NCBI RefSeq assembly: GCF_000158095.2
Contig: NZ_CM011002.1
Span: 2,575,203-2,639,202 of the forward strand
DNA length: 64,000 nucleotides
Source of the DNA: Roseibium alexandrii DFL-11
Lineage (GTDB): Bacteria > Pseudomonadota > Alphaproteobacteria > Rhizobiales > Stappiaceae
Reading direction: 5' to 3'
Under the pieces are notes generated by a model. It did no database searches. It was not told the DNA's origin and saw nothing but the letters and a program-made list of their open reading frames with translations. A program made the position numbers and the translations under genes. Below, one piece after another: positions 17,566 through 26,905 of this stretch (positions are counted from its first letter, which is position 1; each line of letters starts with the position of its first letter).

Positions 17566-18951
17566 CTAATCGGATGGGCTTTGTCTGGCTTGCCAGCCAG
17601 CGGCTTCAAGCGCCGAAACAAGGTAATCAGCATGCGTTTCATCCAAGAACAGATTTTGAAACAAAGGTACCGGGCGGAAATTTGGCCACCCCTCCATCAG
17701 TTGTTTGGCATGCTTTTTTGCAGGGCTGAGTTGACCTAGTTGCTGGTAGGAAGCTGCCATGTAAGCAATTGAGATGGGGCCGAACGGCGCTCCGGATTGA
17801 ATTGCTTTTGAAAAGACATCCAGCGCCTTTTTTGGATCACCTGAATGAAAGTACGCTGACCCCAAGGCGTTATCGAAGACTGCGCCACTCTGTCTTTGGA
17901 CGCTCTGACGAAGTGCCGTTATGACCGTGATAACGTGCTCAAAGTTCCCGGAAAAAAGGTTCAACAGGGCGTCAAATTCTAAAATATGCAGATCTTCCGG
18001 CGCTATCGAGGTCGCGAACGCTGCTTTGGATCGCGCTTCGGCAAAATTACCTGCCGCCCACTCAACAGCTGCGCGAGCTGACTGCGTCCATGCCTCCTCG
18101 GGAGCTAGTATTTCGGCCGTTTTTGCTCGTTTCTCGGAGAGCTCAAGGTAATCGACAGCCAATTCCGCTTCAGGATTGCGCAGTGAACTAAGCGCTAGAA
18201 CTTGCGCTGCACCCGCATGGCCGCCAAAGTAATTCGGATCAGCTTCGATAGATGCCTCGAAAACAATTAGAGCCGCTTGTAAGCGCTTTGGATCGATAGC
18301 GGGGAAAATCATGTCTCGTCCCGTTTCAGCCAGATTGACCGCTTCTAAACGCCTCGGGGATGCTTGGAAAACGGCTGCTCGGGTCTGACCTGAAACGGAA
18401 CGCTCTGGTGAGTCGCGAGGTCCTGATGACCATTGGTAAATTTGCAAGGCCGAGATTGCAAAGAAAACGCCGAGCGCCACAACAACAAACATCTGCCTTG
18501 TGCGTGCTGACACGGACGATAAACTCGGTGTGGGCTCCGGTAGAGTTTTGTCCAGCTTGCCGTGATCCCCACCACCTTGTTCGGCATTGGGGGCGGTCCC
18601 AGCTAGAAACTCAAAGCTCGGCGCATAACCGCCCTTGGGCAACCGTATTCTAACTGTGTTCTGCGCCCCCTCTTGAGTGTAGTAATCGTCTAGCCGCCTT
18701 CGTAAACGCCCCGCATCCACGCGCACCGTGGTTTCCCGCCTTTCGATCTCATTGACCGAATAGCCATATACATCCAATGCAATGGCTTTCGCGCGTATGT
18801 CTTCGGCTGTCCCGTCCAGATATCGATCGACCACGTATTGAAGGATTCGTTTGTGTCTTTCAGCGCCTGCGAAAATCTGCGACGTTAAGACCCGTGCGAG
18901 CTCTTCTCGAATAAGTGTGTTTTCGTCGCTCCCAAAGCGTTCCATCTTCAT
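17566..18951 (-). CDS. Membrane-anchored TPR protein with DNA-binding-like N-terminal domain
   Basis: A 461-aa protein. The N-terminal 110 residues match the conserved module often found before adenylate cyclase or TPR regions in Rhizobiales (RHKRILQYVVDRYLDGTAEDIRAKAIALDVYGY, then VRVDAGRLRRRLDDYY and VRIRLPKGGYAPSF). This module looks like a winged-helix regulatory domain. One membrane helix lies near residues 150-170 (MFVVVALGVFFAISALQIY). The rest is alpha-helical with TPR-like repeats and predicted to be periplasmic. It is divergent from the downstream sulfatase gene with 167 bp between the starts, so it could regulate it, in the manner of membrane-bound one-component regulators. That role is inference. 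Confidence 0.75.
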   Translation of the reverse strand: MKMERFGSDENTLIREELARVLTSQIFAGAERHKRILQYVVDRYLDGTAEDIRAKAIALDVYGYSVNEIERRETTVRVDAGRLRRRLDDYYTQEGAQNTVRIRLPKGGYAPSFEFLAGTAPNAEQGGGDHGKLDKTLPEPTPSLSSVSARTRQMFVVVALGVFFAISALQIYQWSSGPRDSPERSVSGQTRAAVFQASPRRLEAVNLAETGRDMIFPAIDPKRLQAALIVFEASIEADPNYFGGHAGAAQVLALSSLRNPEAELAVDYLELSEKRAKTAEILAPEEAWTQSARAAVEWAAGNFAEARSKAAFATSIAPEDLHILEFDALLNLFSGNFEHVITVITALRQSVQRQSGAVFDNALGSAYFHSGDPKKALDVFSKAIQSGAPFGPISIAYMAASYQQLGQLSPAKKHAKQLMEGWPNFRPVPLFQNLFLDETHADYLVSALEAAGWQARQSPSD

Positions 18952-19118
18952 GCCTTCAGCGTAAAACGTCTATATATCAGTAAATTACTGACATCATGCT
19001 ACCGTAACATACGCTATGCAACGGTCCGGCGACCCTGCGAATGACCTAGTCTCGCGCACATGAACGTCAATACAATCGGCATTCTTCGGCTGCGTTGGAC
19101 TTGGAACAGGACCTGACC

Positions 19119-20762
19119 ATGAAAAATCTATCCGCCCTTTCGATCGCTGCCGCCTTACTGAGCGCGCCGATTATGGCGCAGGAGCCCATCATCCATGACG
19201 GGGAGTTTGAGTATCTGCGCGCCCAATATGGCGACGTCTGGGATAGCCAGGATGTCGAAATTGAGGAGAAATTGTCTGAAATCCGAGCGGCGAATAATGG
19301 CAAACCGCCGAACATCCTTTATATCCTGATTGATGATGTCAGTTTCGGGCAGATGGGAAATCGAACGCTCAACTATGTGACGGGTATTGATACGCCAAGC
19401 ATCAACAATCTGGCATCCGAAGGCCTGTCTCTGATGCGGATGTACACCGAACCGTCTTGCACCCCGACCCGCACCGCAATGCTTACAGGCCGCCACCCAA
19501 TCCGCGCCGGTGTCAAGGAAGTCAAGGTTGCGCTGGTTGGAGAAGGGCTGTCGTCAGAAGAGGTGACCATTGCCGAAATCTTGAAAGAGAAAGGGTATAA
19601 CACCGCCCATGTTGGCAAATGGCATCAAGGGGATATCGAGCAGGCGTATCCGCATAATCAGGGCTTCGATTGGGCGGCCTTTCCGCTCCATCAGCAGGTA
19701 CAGCTCAGCCTGATGACCCGGGAGGCCATGCAGTCCAACACAATGCTTGGCTTCCATGCTTCAGGACAAACAAACCAGTTTGCGCTCGATCAAAGGTTTA
19801 AACCCTACGGACTTGTCACCGGTGTCGAGGCGGAAGCCGGAGGAGAGGCTCGTGAAGTCGGCATTGCGCCTGGCGAGGAATGGACCCAGGCAAAATACGA
19901 AGAGATGAATGAGCGCTATCAGCGCCAGATCCTTGAGCAGCTTGAACGTCTGGCCGCTGAAGATGCACCCTTTTTCTTGCAATACTGGCCGCTTTACCCT
20001 CTCAACTTTGTCTACCCCGATCAGGCTATTTCTCGCAATGGCGGGTTTCACGCCGACAAACTGCAATTGCTTGATACGTGGATAGGCGACCTGCTGGCAA
20101 AGGTTGATGCGCTCGGTTTGCGGGACAATACCATCGTTATGCTCATGGCGGATAACGGTCTCATGTATCACTATGAGGGAACATCCGGGCTCAACCAGCT
20201 GATTTATCGGGGTGGGAAGACACAGCACCTGGAGGGTGGGGTACGCACCGATGCGTTTATCAGATGGCCTGGTGTCATCGAAGCTGGAAGCGCCGCAGGT
20301 GATATTGTCCACGTATCAGATCTTTTCACCACGTTTGCGAGGATTGCCGGGGCAAGCGATCTCATTCCGCGAGACCGTGTAATCGACGGTGTTGATCAGA
20401 CTGCCTTGCTGTTAAACGGCGAAGGCAACTCTAGACGCGACTATGTCTATGTGTATGAAGGCACCGTTCTGCGCTCGGTGGTCAAGCAGGAGTTCAAGAT
20501 GCATCTTCCAGCTCCTGGTCAGCCGGGAGCAGCAGCTCCGGTATTTAATATTTATAGAGATCCCCGGGAAGAGAACCCTCTGGTCGGTTATTCGTTGTGG
20601 TCAGGAGCCTCCTTCCAGGACATGGTCAAACGCCACCAGATGACCATCGCCAAGCATCCGCATTTCCCGCTTGGAAAGGGTGTTCCGTATGAAGGTATCT
20701 CGAACCTGCGCCCCGAAAGTGAGCTGACACGGGAGGTTTTTGCCAGTTGGCAGAAGAAATAG
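19119..20762 (+). CDS. Exported arylsulfatase (formylglycine type), second copy
   Basis: A 547-aa sulfatase with a signal peptide (MKNLSALSIAAALLSAPIMAQ), which supports the ATG at 19119 rather than one eight codons upstream. After a 40-residue extension the catalytic fold starts with PPNILYILIDDVSFGQMG. The formylglycine signature is CTPTRTAMLTGRHPIR (Cys113), followed by AHVGKWHQGD and MLMADNGLMYH. It is only distantly similar to the sulfatase at 10781, so the pair is not a recent duplication. It lies between a divergent regulator-like gene and an outer membrane protein gene, a layout that suggests a small uptake-and-desulfation locus. The substrate is unknown. Confidence 0.92.
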   Translation: MKNLSALSIAAALLSAPIMAQEPIIHDGEFEYLRAQYGDVWDSQDVEIEEKLSEIRAANNGKPPNILYILIDDVSFGQMGNRTLNYVTGIDTPSINNLASEGLSLMRMYTEPSCTPTRTAMLTGRHPIRAGVKEVKVALVGEGLSSEEVTIAEILKEKGYNTAHVGKWHQGDIEQAYPHNQGFDWAAFPLHQQVQLSLMTREAMQSNTMLGFHASGQTNQFALDQRFKPYGLVTGVEAEAGGEAREVGIAPGEEWTQAKYEEMNERYQRQILEQLERLAAEDAPFFLQYWPLYPLNFVYPDQAISRNGGFHADKLQLLDTWIGDLLAKVDALGLRDNTIVMLMADNGLMYHYEGTSGLNQLIYRGGKTQHLEGGVRTDAFIRWPGVIEAGSAAGDIVHVSDLFTTFARIAGASDLIPRDRVIDGVDQTALLLNGEGNSRRDYVYVYEGTVLRSVVKQEFKMHLPAPGQPGAAAPVFNIYRDPREENPLVGYSLWSGASFQDMVKRHQMTIAKHPHFPLGKGVPYEGISNLRPESELTREVFASWQKK

Positions 20763-20859
20763 CCAAACCGCCGCCCACACAGGCGATCCGGGTAACTCCG
20801 CGAATGTGTGAAAGCGAACAGCCCACGCGGCGGTAATATTAGACTGAGGACCGTGTACA

Positions 20860-21693
20860 GTGAAATCGGTATTAAAGTGGAATTCGCTAAAATTGGCGCT
20901 TTTGGTAGGTGCTTCCACACTTCTTTTTTCCGGCAGTTCGCTTGCAGCGGACCCACCGAAAGAACTTGCTCCATTTATTGAGCCAGTCAATGAACGGGTT
21001 GCCAAGACCTGGGAATTCATAATCGCCCCATATCTCGTAGGTGCGAATATAACCGGGACATCGCAGGTTGGGCGATTACCCGCCACCAACATTGATGTCG
21101 GCACTTCCGACATCCTCTCGAACCTTCGGTTTGGCTTCATGGGCCGTGCAGAAGCAGTCTATCAGCAACGGTTCGGCGCGATGGTGGATGTGGCCTACAT
21201 GAACCTGGCGAACTCGACCGACGCGCTCTTGCCAGGTGGGCGCATCCGCGTTGGCGGTGATCAGCTCATCGTGGAGGGCATGCTGTTATACCGGGCCTAC
21301 TCAACACAACAATCGTATTTCGACCTCATCGCGGGCGCGCGGTACTGGGACATCAATCTCGATTTCAATCGCACGGGTACCGTTGCCGGCAATTTCTACA
21401 TTTCCCGCGGCGCCGACTGGATCGATCCCGTCATTGGGGTTCGCGGATTTCACAAGCTAAACGAAAAATGGTCCGTCAGTGGCCGCGGAGACATTGGCGG
21501 TTTCGGAGCTGCGTCCGACTTCACCTGGAACGTGCAGGCCGGCGTCGGCTACCACTTCAACGAAGTCTGGTCGACGCATCTCCAATACAAGGCATTGGGT
21601 GTCGATTACAGCAACGGCAAGTCGGGCATCGACAGCTTTGCCTACGACACTGTTACGCATGGACCGCTTCTCGGTGTCGTTGCGCGGTTCTGA
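20860..21693 (+). CDS. Outer-membrane beta-barrel protein
   Basis: A 277-aa protein with a signal peptide (residues 1-30, ending SSLA). Alternating hydrophobic and polar strands follow, with a C-terminal aromatic residue (LLGVVARF), which is typical of outer-membrane barrels. Blocks such as EFIIAPYLVGANITGT, FDLIAGARYWDINLDFN and WVDP-like WIDPVIGVRGF recall uncharacterised alphaproteobacterial OmpW/OmpA-barrel-like proteins. The start codon is GTG, with GAGGA nine bases before it. It follows the sulfatase by 97 bp in the same direction and is probably co-transcribed. A role in passage of the sulfatase substrate or product is possible but unproven. Confidence 0.8.
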   Translation: MKSVLKWNSLKLALLVGASTLLFSGSSLAADPPKELAPFIEPVNERVAKTWEFIIAPYLVGANITGTSQVGRLPATNIDVGTSDILSNLRFGFMGRAEAVYQQRFGAMVDVAYMNLANSTDALLPGGRIRVGGDQLIVEGMLLYRAYSTQQSYFDLIAGARYWDINLDFNRTGTVAGNFYISRGADWIDPVIGVRGFHKLNEKWSVSGRGDIGGFGAASDFTWNVQAGVGYHFNEVWSTHLQYKALGVDYSNGKSGIDSFAYDTVTHGPLLGVVARF

Positions 21694-22072
21694 ATTGGTT
21701 TTGCAAACGCACCACACATGCAGGGCTATATGCGCGTCAACCCAAGTGGCCACCACCCATCTATTTGGTTAGATGGATTACTTACAGACATTCGTGCAGA
21801 CCGCAGCGAATGGCTGCTTCCCGCCCATTCTGGTCATTGCTTTGCCACGCATCAATGATATCAGAGTGCTTATTTTCGAGCTGCGTCCGCGTTTCAGGAC
21901 CGGTCAGGTGGATCCCCGGTCTTCCAGCAATTTTTGCACCCGCGGGCGGGCGTATTCGTTGGCTTCGGGATGAGCAGCTATAGGTTTTGAGGCGCAGGAC
22001 AAACGTCAGGTTGGCGTTGCCGGATGCCCGGAGGGGGCGGTGCTTTTATCGCAGCTCTGGAAACGCGTGGAT

Positions 22073-22099
22073 CCCCGATCAGGTCGGGGATGACATCGG
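22073..22099. repeat. Short palindromic dispersed repeat
   Basis: The core GATCCCCGATCAGGTCGGGG is nearly self-complementary and matches the kind of short repeat (CCCCGA...TCGGGGAT) dispersed between genes in many alphaproteobacteria. It lies between two decayed gene ends. Confidence 0.5.
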
Positions 22100-22174
22100 A
22101 GGGAGTGGCCGGGGCTTGGCTTGCCAACTGCACGGGCGTGTGTCGTGAACATGGGCCGTGCTCTTTGCCGATCC

Positions 22175-22409
22175 TCACCCGTCTTCCAGCACCTTTTGCA
22201 CCCGCGCGCGGGTGGCTTCCTTGGCTTCATGCTGTGCGAGCTCGGTTTCCAGCCGTATGAAGGACGGCAGGTAGTCGTGGCCGAATTTCCGCATGGTCGC
22301 GGCAACCCAATGCGGTCCTGCCGCGCTGGGCGTTCGCCTCAAGCCCGCTGATTGTATCGTCCAGCCGCCGCCCCTTCTGCACTTCTGATCTGTTTGCGCT
22401 GTTTCCCAA
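22175..22409 (-). pseudogene. Frameshifted small gene downstream of the primase
   Basis: Two minus-strand frames each look protein-like over part of this segment. The first reads MGNSANRSEVQKGRRLDDT and continues to LEANAQRG; the second takes over near 22320 and reads PHWVAATMRKFGHDYLPSF, ending EATRARVQKVLEDG. Joined by a single frameshift they would give one helical, basic protein of about 75 aa. A similar C-terminus is found again at 21910-21985. I do not recognise the family. It may be a decayed gene of the integrated element or a misread one. Confidence 0.35.
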
Positions 22410-22547
22410 GCGCCCGCTGCCGTGGTGTCATGGTCTTTTGTTTCGTTGGCACGCGCCCCTGCCCCTTGTTGCTGATATGACAACGACGCCAGAGTTTCCC
22501 CTGACGCCGCTGTATTCAATTTATCCGCCCCCCTACACCTGTGGTAG

Positions 22548-25500
22548 TCAGGCCGCTTCACATGGTTCACAGACGTCTTCGACGGCTTGTTCCGGACGTT
22601 GCTTTTCCAGCTTCGCATTGCGGTGATCTACCCAGTGCCGACGGGTGATCGGCAACGCGGGCAGCTCGACGTAACGGCTAGCCTGTTCCGGTCGCCACGT
22701 TACCGCCGGAGACAGTTCGCACGACCATGACTTCAAGGCAGGGACGGATTGCGGCGGGAACTTCTTCACGCTGCCAGCCCGGAACCGCTGTAACGCCCTG
22801 CGTGACATCCCCAACCGCGCCGCCGCCGTCTCCATGTCCTCAACAGTCTCCGTCAACGTCTTGACTGCCTGAGGGGTGATAACAGCGGCAGTGTCCGCAG
22901 CATCGATAACTTCCCAAACCGCTTTGCTGTCTGCTTCGCTCAGGCGTTCGGTAATTTCGTCCAGATCGATGAATGGCAGAACACGCGCTGTGTGCCATTT
23001 GGTGTTCACGCTTGGCAGCTTGAACCGAAGTGTACGCATACCAAGCCCAGCGGCAAGTTCATAAGCCGCCCAATCATCGCCAGCCGCATAACCGCCGACA
23101 CTTTCGCAGAATTCACGCGCAAGCGCCGCTTCGCATGTTGGCCATAGGCCGTTTTCCTTGCCCTGCCGCGCGGCCTTTTTGACCGCTTCGTAAGCGTCCG
23201 TGTTCCTGAGTACCGCTGCCGCGAATACGATTGGCGATTTGGTCAAGATGCCTGCCGCCTTCATACGATCGACATGGGGAGCTTTCACGCGGTCCCAGCG
23301 AACCACCTTGTCAACGGGAACGTCCAGCGCGACGTTTGACATGATAATAAGTTCGCACCTGTCTTTTCGTCTCAGCGGGCGCAGCCGCGCCGCCGCCTGT
23401 AGCAGTTCGTCCGTTGACGCACGTTTCAGCAATTCGTCTACGTCCGGGTCCGGGTGCGACACTACGGCGGCTTTGGCCTTTGTTCCGTCATTACAGACAA
23501 TGACAGCTTTTTTCTGTTCGTAGAACCGGAACTGCGCGTCGTCCTTTTTCTCCAAAACTATTGGAACGCGATCAAAAATGGCACCTGCTGCGGTTTCCAG
23601 TACAGACACCTGCGGATACTCCTGCCCTATCAGGAACAGCTTGCTGACATTCTCGAACTGGTTTGTCCCGACGATGTTGCCGTAATGGCCCAGCATAATG
23701 TTCGAATGACCGGAAAGCATCGGCGCAAGCTGTTTGCGAACTGCTTTAGACGTGATCACGCCAATGGTGCCGCCAGCGCACCTTGCCTCCCTTGCGGCGA
23801 CGCCAATCTTTGCAGCGATGTCCCGAAGCAAGCGAGTTGGCTTCGGCTTCTTCTTTCCTTCGCCGTCTTTCGTAGTGCCGCCAACAAGCCCGTTCTTGGA
23901 AAACGGCGCACCGACGATCTGCGTCACGGTGACGTTTTCAGACCACTTGCAGCGGACATCTGCGGTCGTCGTCACCGGCCTGCCCAGCGCATATTCAAGA
24001 TGCCGTTCGCTGCGCGGCGTTGCGTCGATCAACAGGACCGGCTTGTCCGCAAACAGTTCGATCATCTGCGGGGGTGCCAATATTGTGACCGCATAGCCGC
24101 CGTTCTTGTGGTTTGCGACTTGGATGCGCGGAAACACCGCCATGCCGCTCTGCAAGGCTTCTTTTATGCCGCGCCACATTGCGCACAGTTTGACTGGGCT
24201 GGGGCTGTAGGTCTTAGCAACGTCCCGTATTTCTTTTCCGCTCATACCGGGCCGGAACCGCAGGCCTTTGGTGATCCGCAATTCTTCCAGTTCAAGGGCT
24301 TCGGTGATGTCAGCAATCAAGTCGCCATCCCATTGCGCGAAGTCGTCGCGGGTTAGAAACGTGCCCTTTTTGGCTTTGCTGATAACGTCCAAAAGCTTCT
24401 TGCTGATGCCCATAAGGCGCTTTGTCCCCCTTCTGTCCAACCTCCTGTTTCCGAAGTCGTCCGCCCGGTGCACTTCACGGGCTTGCATGATGTTGCCGGA
24501 CGTGGCGATTACCGACTGCGCGCTGAACAAGACCGCCGGGTCTTCGTCGACAACAACAAAGTCCACGTCTTTGAAGCTTTCCGGCAGGTCGACGGTCATG
24601 TAAACTGTCGGCGCAACCCAAATGTCCGGGCGGGCGAAGTTCAACGGGAACCGCCTGCATTCGTCTATGCGCGGGCATTCATCAAAGCCGCCATCTTCAC
24701 GCCGGACACGGCAAAGCGACGCCCTCACAGATCGCCCGGTTTCCGCTACGGTGTCTGCTTCGTCCTTGCGCAAGCAATAAAACGGGTTGAATTCGCTGGG
24801 TTCCATGTTCGGGTCTTCCAGCGCCCCATACCCGCCCATAACAGCGGCGTCGATGCCGTGGGCTTGCATCTTGGCACAAATCTCATTCACCAGAAGGTGC
24901 GACGGCGCAATGAACACGCCCCGCTTTCCTTGTTCGGTCAGCGATTTGATTTTCTTGATCATGGCTGACGTTTTGCCAAGTCCGGCTTCCGCCTTGATCA
25001 CTTTGACACGCCCGCCGTCCAGTTCCCAATTGTCGATGGCTTCACAGACAATGCGCTCGGCGTCTTCCAGCGCAATCCGGTCGTCTTGCCTGTAAGTAGG
25101 CTCGGGGTTGTCTTCCGGATTGTTGTCTTCGATCGGGCCGAAATCGTCCATGTCGGTGCCCTGTCCGCCTGTCAGGTCAAACCGCTCGTAGCCGTTCCAC
25201 CCAAGCGACTTGGCCGCTCTGTATATGTAGGACGCCCCCAGCTTCGTCCCGGTTCTGTGGTCCAGATCGTCGTGGTAGCTGTCGAACGTCTTTTGCACGT
25301 CGTCGGGACCTTCGTACCCCGGCAACGCCGCCGATATGTCATGCGCAAGGCTTTCGGCAAGCGCCCGGTCATGCGGAACCGAATTGACGATTGACGCGAT
25401 TGAATTTGTCCAGCCGTGATACCCTAGCAATTCTTCCGGTGGGTCGAAGAAGTCCCCTTCCGCGCACTCGACAATGAACGCAACCGCGTCTTCCAGCGGC

Positions 25501-26429
25501 GTGGTGTCTTCCAGACGGTGACTGTTCCGGTTGGCCTCGGCTAACCCTACTGGAACCGCGCCACGGTTCTGTTTCTTCGCTATGCCCTTCGCGCCGTGCC
25601 GCGCTGCCATACCGTCGAAGACTTCGAGCATGTCAATCAAGGCGTCCGCGCTGATAAGCGGAATGTCTGAAACATCGCAGTCGTAAAGGCTGGCGTTCGG
25701 CCATGTGTAGGGCCGTTTTGTGTCCTTGTGAACGCCGTAGCAAACAATGAATTGATTGGACTGCGCGCGCAATTCCACTTGGTTCTTGCCGCTGTCGGTG
25801 AACCATTCCCCGGAAGCATAAGACTTGATTGGCTTTTCTGTCCGATACAGCCAAAGCTTTTTGGGTGATTTGCCGATACGCTCAAAAGGTGATTTGTCGC
25901 AAAGTAGCTCCAACACACTTTCAAACTCGGCAGCAAGAACAGGGTCCATTACGTCCATATCAATGGCCGCAATGTTATGATGCCCGCCAAGGGTTATCCC
26001 CGCGCCGCCGTGGTGTTGCAGAACGTCCAATGCACGCTCTTTCAGCGGATAGATTGTTTCCCCGCCCGGATTGGTGAACTGTCCCCATGTGCCACCAAAC
26101 CAACCGCTGCCACCGTACTTCCCTGGCCTTTTGTCCTTGGGCATTGCGGGCAGCACATGGACGTTGTTCTGCCCGAAACGGGCGATAAGGCGGGCAGCGT
26201 GGTAGCTCGACCTGCGAACCGGATAACCGGCAATGCGCCGTTGCCACATTTTGAATTTGACATGCTGCGCAAGCGTCCACTTCGCTTGTTCGGCTTGGCG
26301 GGAAGCAAGACTTACCGTGCCGTCTTCTCGACGCATTAGGATAGCGCCGGGTATGTCGACACCTTGTCGTTCGAACTCGTCAACGGCGACAATCGCTCTT
26401 TGGATTTTTTTGTCTTTATCTATCAGCAC
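22548..26429 (-). CDS. PrimPol-type DNA primase/polymerase fused to a P-loop helicase-like region
   Basis: A 1293-aa replication protein. Residues about 80-260 fit the archaeo-eukaryotic primase/PrimPol fold: AAIDMDVMD gives the catalytic Asp-x-Asp, then KSPKKLWLYR, then the third motif VELRAQSNQFIVCYG. A central linker is followed by a P-loop ATPase with Walker A VIKAEAGLGKTSAM and Walker B FVVVDEDPAVLF. The large C-terminal half is less clear. It ends with a helix-turn-helix-like segment (AARLGMSRRALQRFRAG) and an acidic tail. Such proteins replicate plasmids, phages and phage satellites. The start is GTG; its leader overlaps a possible antisense RNA. It is the core gene of the integrated element. 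Confidence 0.85.
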   Translation of the reverse strand: MLIDKDKKIQRAIVAVDEFERQGVDIPGAILMRREDGTVSLASRQAEQAKWTLAQHVKFKMWQRRIAGYPVRRSSYHAARLIARFGQNNVHVLPAMPKDKRPGKYGGSGWFGGTWGQFTNPGGETIYPLKERALDVLQHHGGAGITLGGHHNIAAIDMDVMDPVLAAEFESVLELLCDKSPFERIGKSPKKLWLYRTEKPIKSYASGEWFTDSGKNQVELRAQSNQFIVCYGVHKDTKRPYTWPNASLYDCDVSDIPLISADALIDMLEVFDGMAARHGAKGIAKKQNRGAVPVGLAEANRNSHRLEDTTPLEDAVAFIVECAEGDFFDPPEELLGYHGWTNSIASIVNSVPHDRALAESLAHDISAALPGYEGPDDVQKTFDSYHDDLDHRTGTKLGASYIYRAAKSLGWNGYERFDLTGGQGTDMDDFGPIEDNNPEDNPEPTYRQDDRIALEDAERIVCEAIDNWELDGGRVKVIKAEAGLGKTSAMIKKIKSLTEQGKRGVFIAPSHLLVNEICAKMQAHGIDAAVMGGYGALEDPNMEPSEFNPFYCLRKDEADTVAETGRSVRASLCRVRREDGGFDECPRIDECRRFPLNFARPDIWVAPTVYMTVDLPESFKDVDFVVVDEDPAVLFSAQSVIATSGNIMQAREVHRADDFGNRRLDRRGTKRLMGISKKLLDVISKAKKGTFLTRDDFAQWDGDLIADITEALELEELRITKGLRFRPGMSGKEIRDVAKTYSPSPVKLCAMWRGIKEALQSGMAVFPRIQVANHKNGGYAVTILAPPQMIELFADKPVLLIDATPRSERHLEYALGRPVTTTADVRCKWSENVTVTQIVGAPFSKNGLVGGTTKDGEGKKKPKPTRLLRDIAAKIGVAAREARCAGGTIGVITSKAVRKQLAPMLSGHSNIMLGHYGNIVGTNQFENVSKLFLIGQEYPQVSVLETAAGAIFDRVPIVLEKKDDAQFRFYEQKKAVIVCNDGTKAKAAVVSHPDPDVDELLKRASTDELLQAAARLRPLRRKDRCELIIMSNVALDVPVDKVVRWDRVKAPHVDRMKAAGILTKSPIVFAAAVLRNTDAYEAVKKAARQGKENGLWPTCEAALAREFCESVGGYAAGDDWAAYELAAGLGMRTLRFKLPSVNTKWHTARVLPFIDLDEITERLSEADSKAVWEVIDAADTAAVITPQAVKTLTETVEDMETAAARLGMSRRALQRFRAGSVKKFPPQSVPALKSWSCELSPAVTWRPEQASRYVELPALPITRRHWVDHRNAKLEKQRPEQAVEDVCEPCEAA

Positions 26430-26490
26430 GGCCCCAAATCCAGTCGGTTTGGCTCTTGCTCCAACCGTACCGCCGCGCTATTATTAACGG

Positions 26491-26603
26491 TATAAACCGC
26501 TATTAAATTAGTGACCGGCAAGACCACTTTTTCGGCGGTGCGGCTTCGGCAAAAGCCTCAGTTATCAACCGCTCCCTTTTCGCGAAGGGGGCGGTTTTTC
26601 TTT
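26491..26603 (+). ncRNA. Candidate antisense RNA over the primase leader
   Basis: On the plus strand a promoter-like pair, TTGCTC (26456) and TATTAT (26479) with a 17-bp spacer, is followed about 110 nt later by a strong intrinsic terminator. No protein gene lies between. The opposite strand has a possible primase promoter (TTGACG near 26650) whose transcript would run through the same segment. An RNA from here would therefore be complementary to the primase leader, as in plasmid copy-number control. This is an inference from layout. Confidence 0.35.
26567..26603 (+). terminator. Strong intrinsic terminator without an upstream gene
   Basis: A 12-bp stem (AACCGCTCCCTT paired with AAGGGGGCGGTT, one G-T pair) with a 6-nt loop is followed by TTTCTTT on the plus strand only. 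No plus-strand coding gene precedes it in the element. Confidence 0.75.
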
Positions 26604-26749
26604 GCTATTCAGTATCTTTAAAAATGACCGGATTTCGCCCTAATCGTCAATAACTAACCCCCCTATAAGACAAAAAGGAGCGCTTTTTTCTAAAATAATT
26701 ATATAAAACCGCATAAATCCTACATTTTATACATGTGGAAAATTTCAAA

Positions 26750-26770
26750 TTGTTGACATGAAGTCAACAA
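26750..26770. promoter_or_regulatory. Perfect dyad, probable operator
   Basis: TTGTTGAC and GTCAACAA form an 8-bp perfect inverted repeat with a 5-nt spacer in the AT-rich control region. A related half (AAGTCAACGGATACT at 30361 against AAGTCAACAAATACT here) lies upstream of the AlpA-like gene, so both may bind the same regulator. Confidence 0.5.
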
Positions 26771-26905
26771 ATACTATCCGAGATTGTTTTTGTAATTTTA
26801 ATACACGAAAATTTCTCGTGTGTTGTTTATGACTTCGGTTGCCGAGAACACATACAGGGTGTACTTAGAGGGTACCCCAAACATTCCCGCACGAAAGGCG
26901 CACCA

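Larger units (their letters stand above)
21694..22547. other. gene remnants and repeats at the left side of the integrated element
   Basis: No intact gene in about 850 bp. On the minus strand a short open stretch ending at about 21910 encodes PEANEYARPRVQKLLEDRG, closely similar to the C-terminus EAKEATRARVQKVLEDG encoded at 22180-22225. These look like two decayed copies of the same gene end. A palindromic dispersed repeat sits at 22073-22099. The left att site of the element may be near here, but I could not find it. Confidence 0.45.
26430..26905. other. AT-rich control region between primase gene and small plus-strand genes
   Basis: This stretch of about 475 bp is much richer in A/T than its surroundings. 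It holds an orphan plus-strand terminator (26567-26603), a candidate promoter on each strand, and a perfect dyad (26750-26770). It could be the replication origin or the regulatory switch of the element. No protein gene is supported. Confidence 0.5.
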
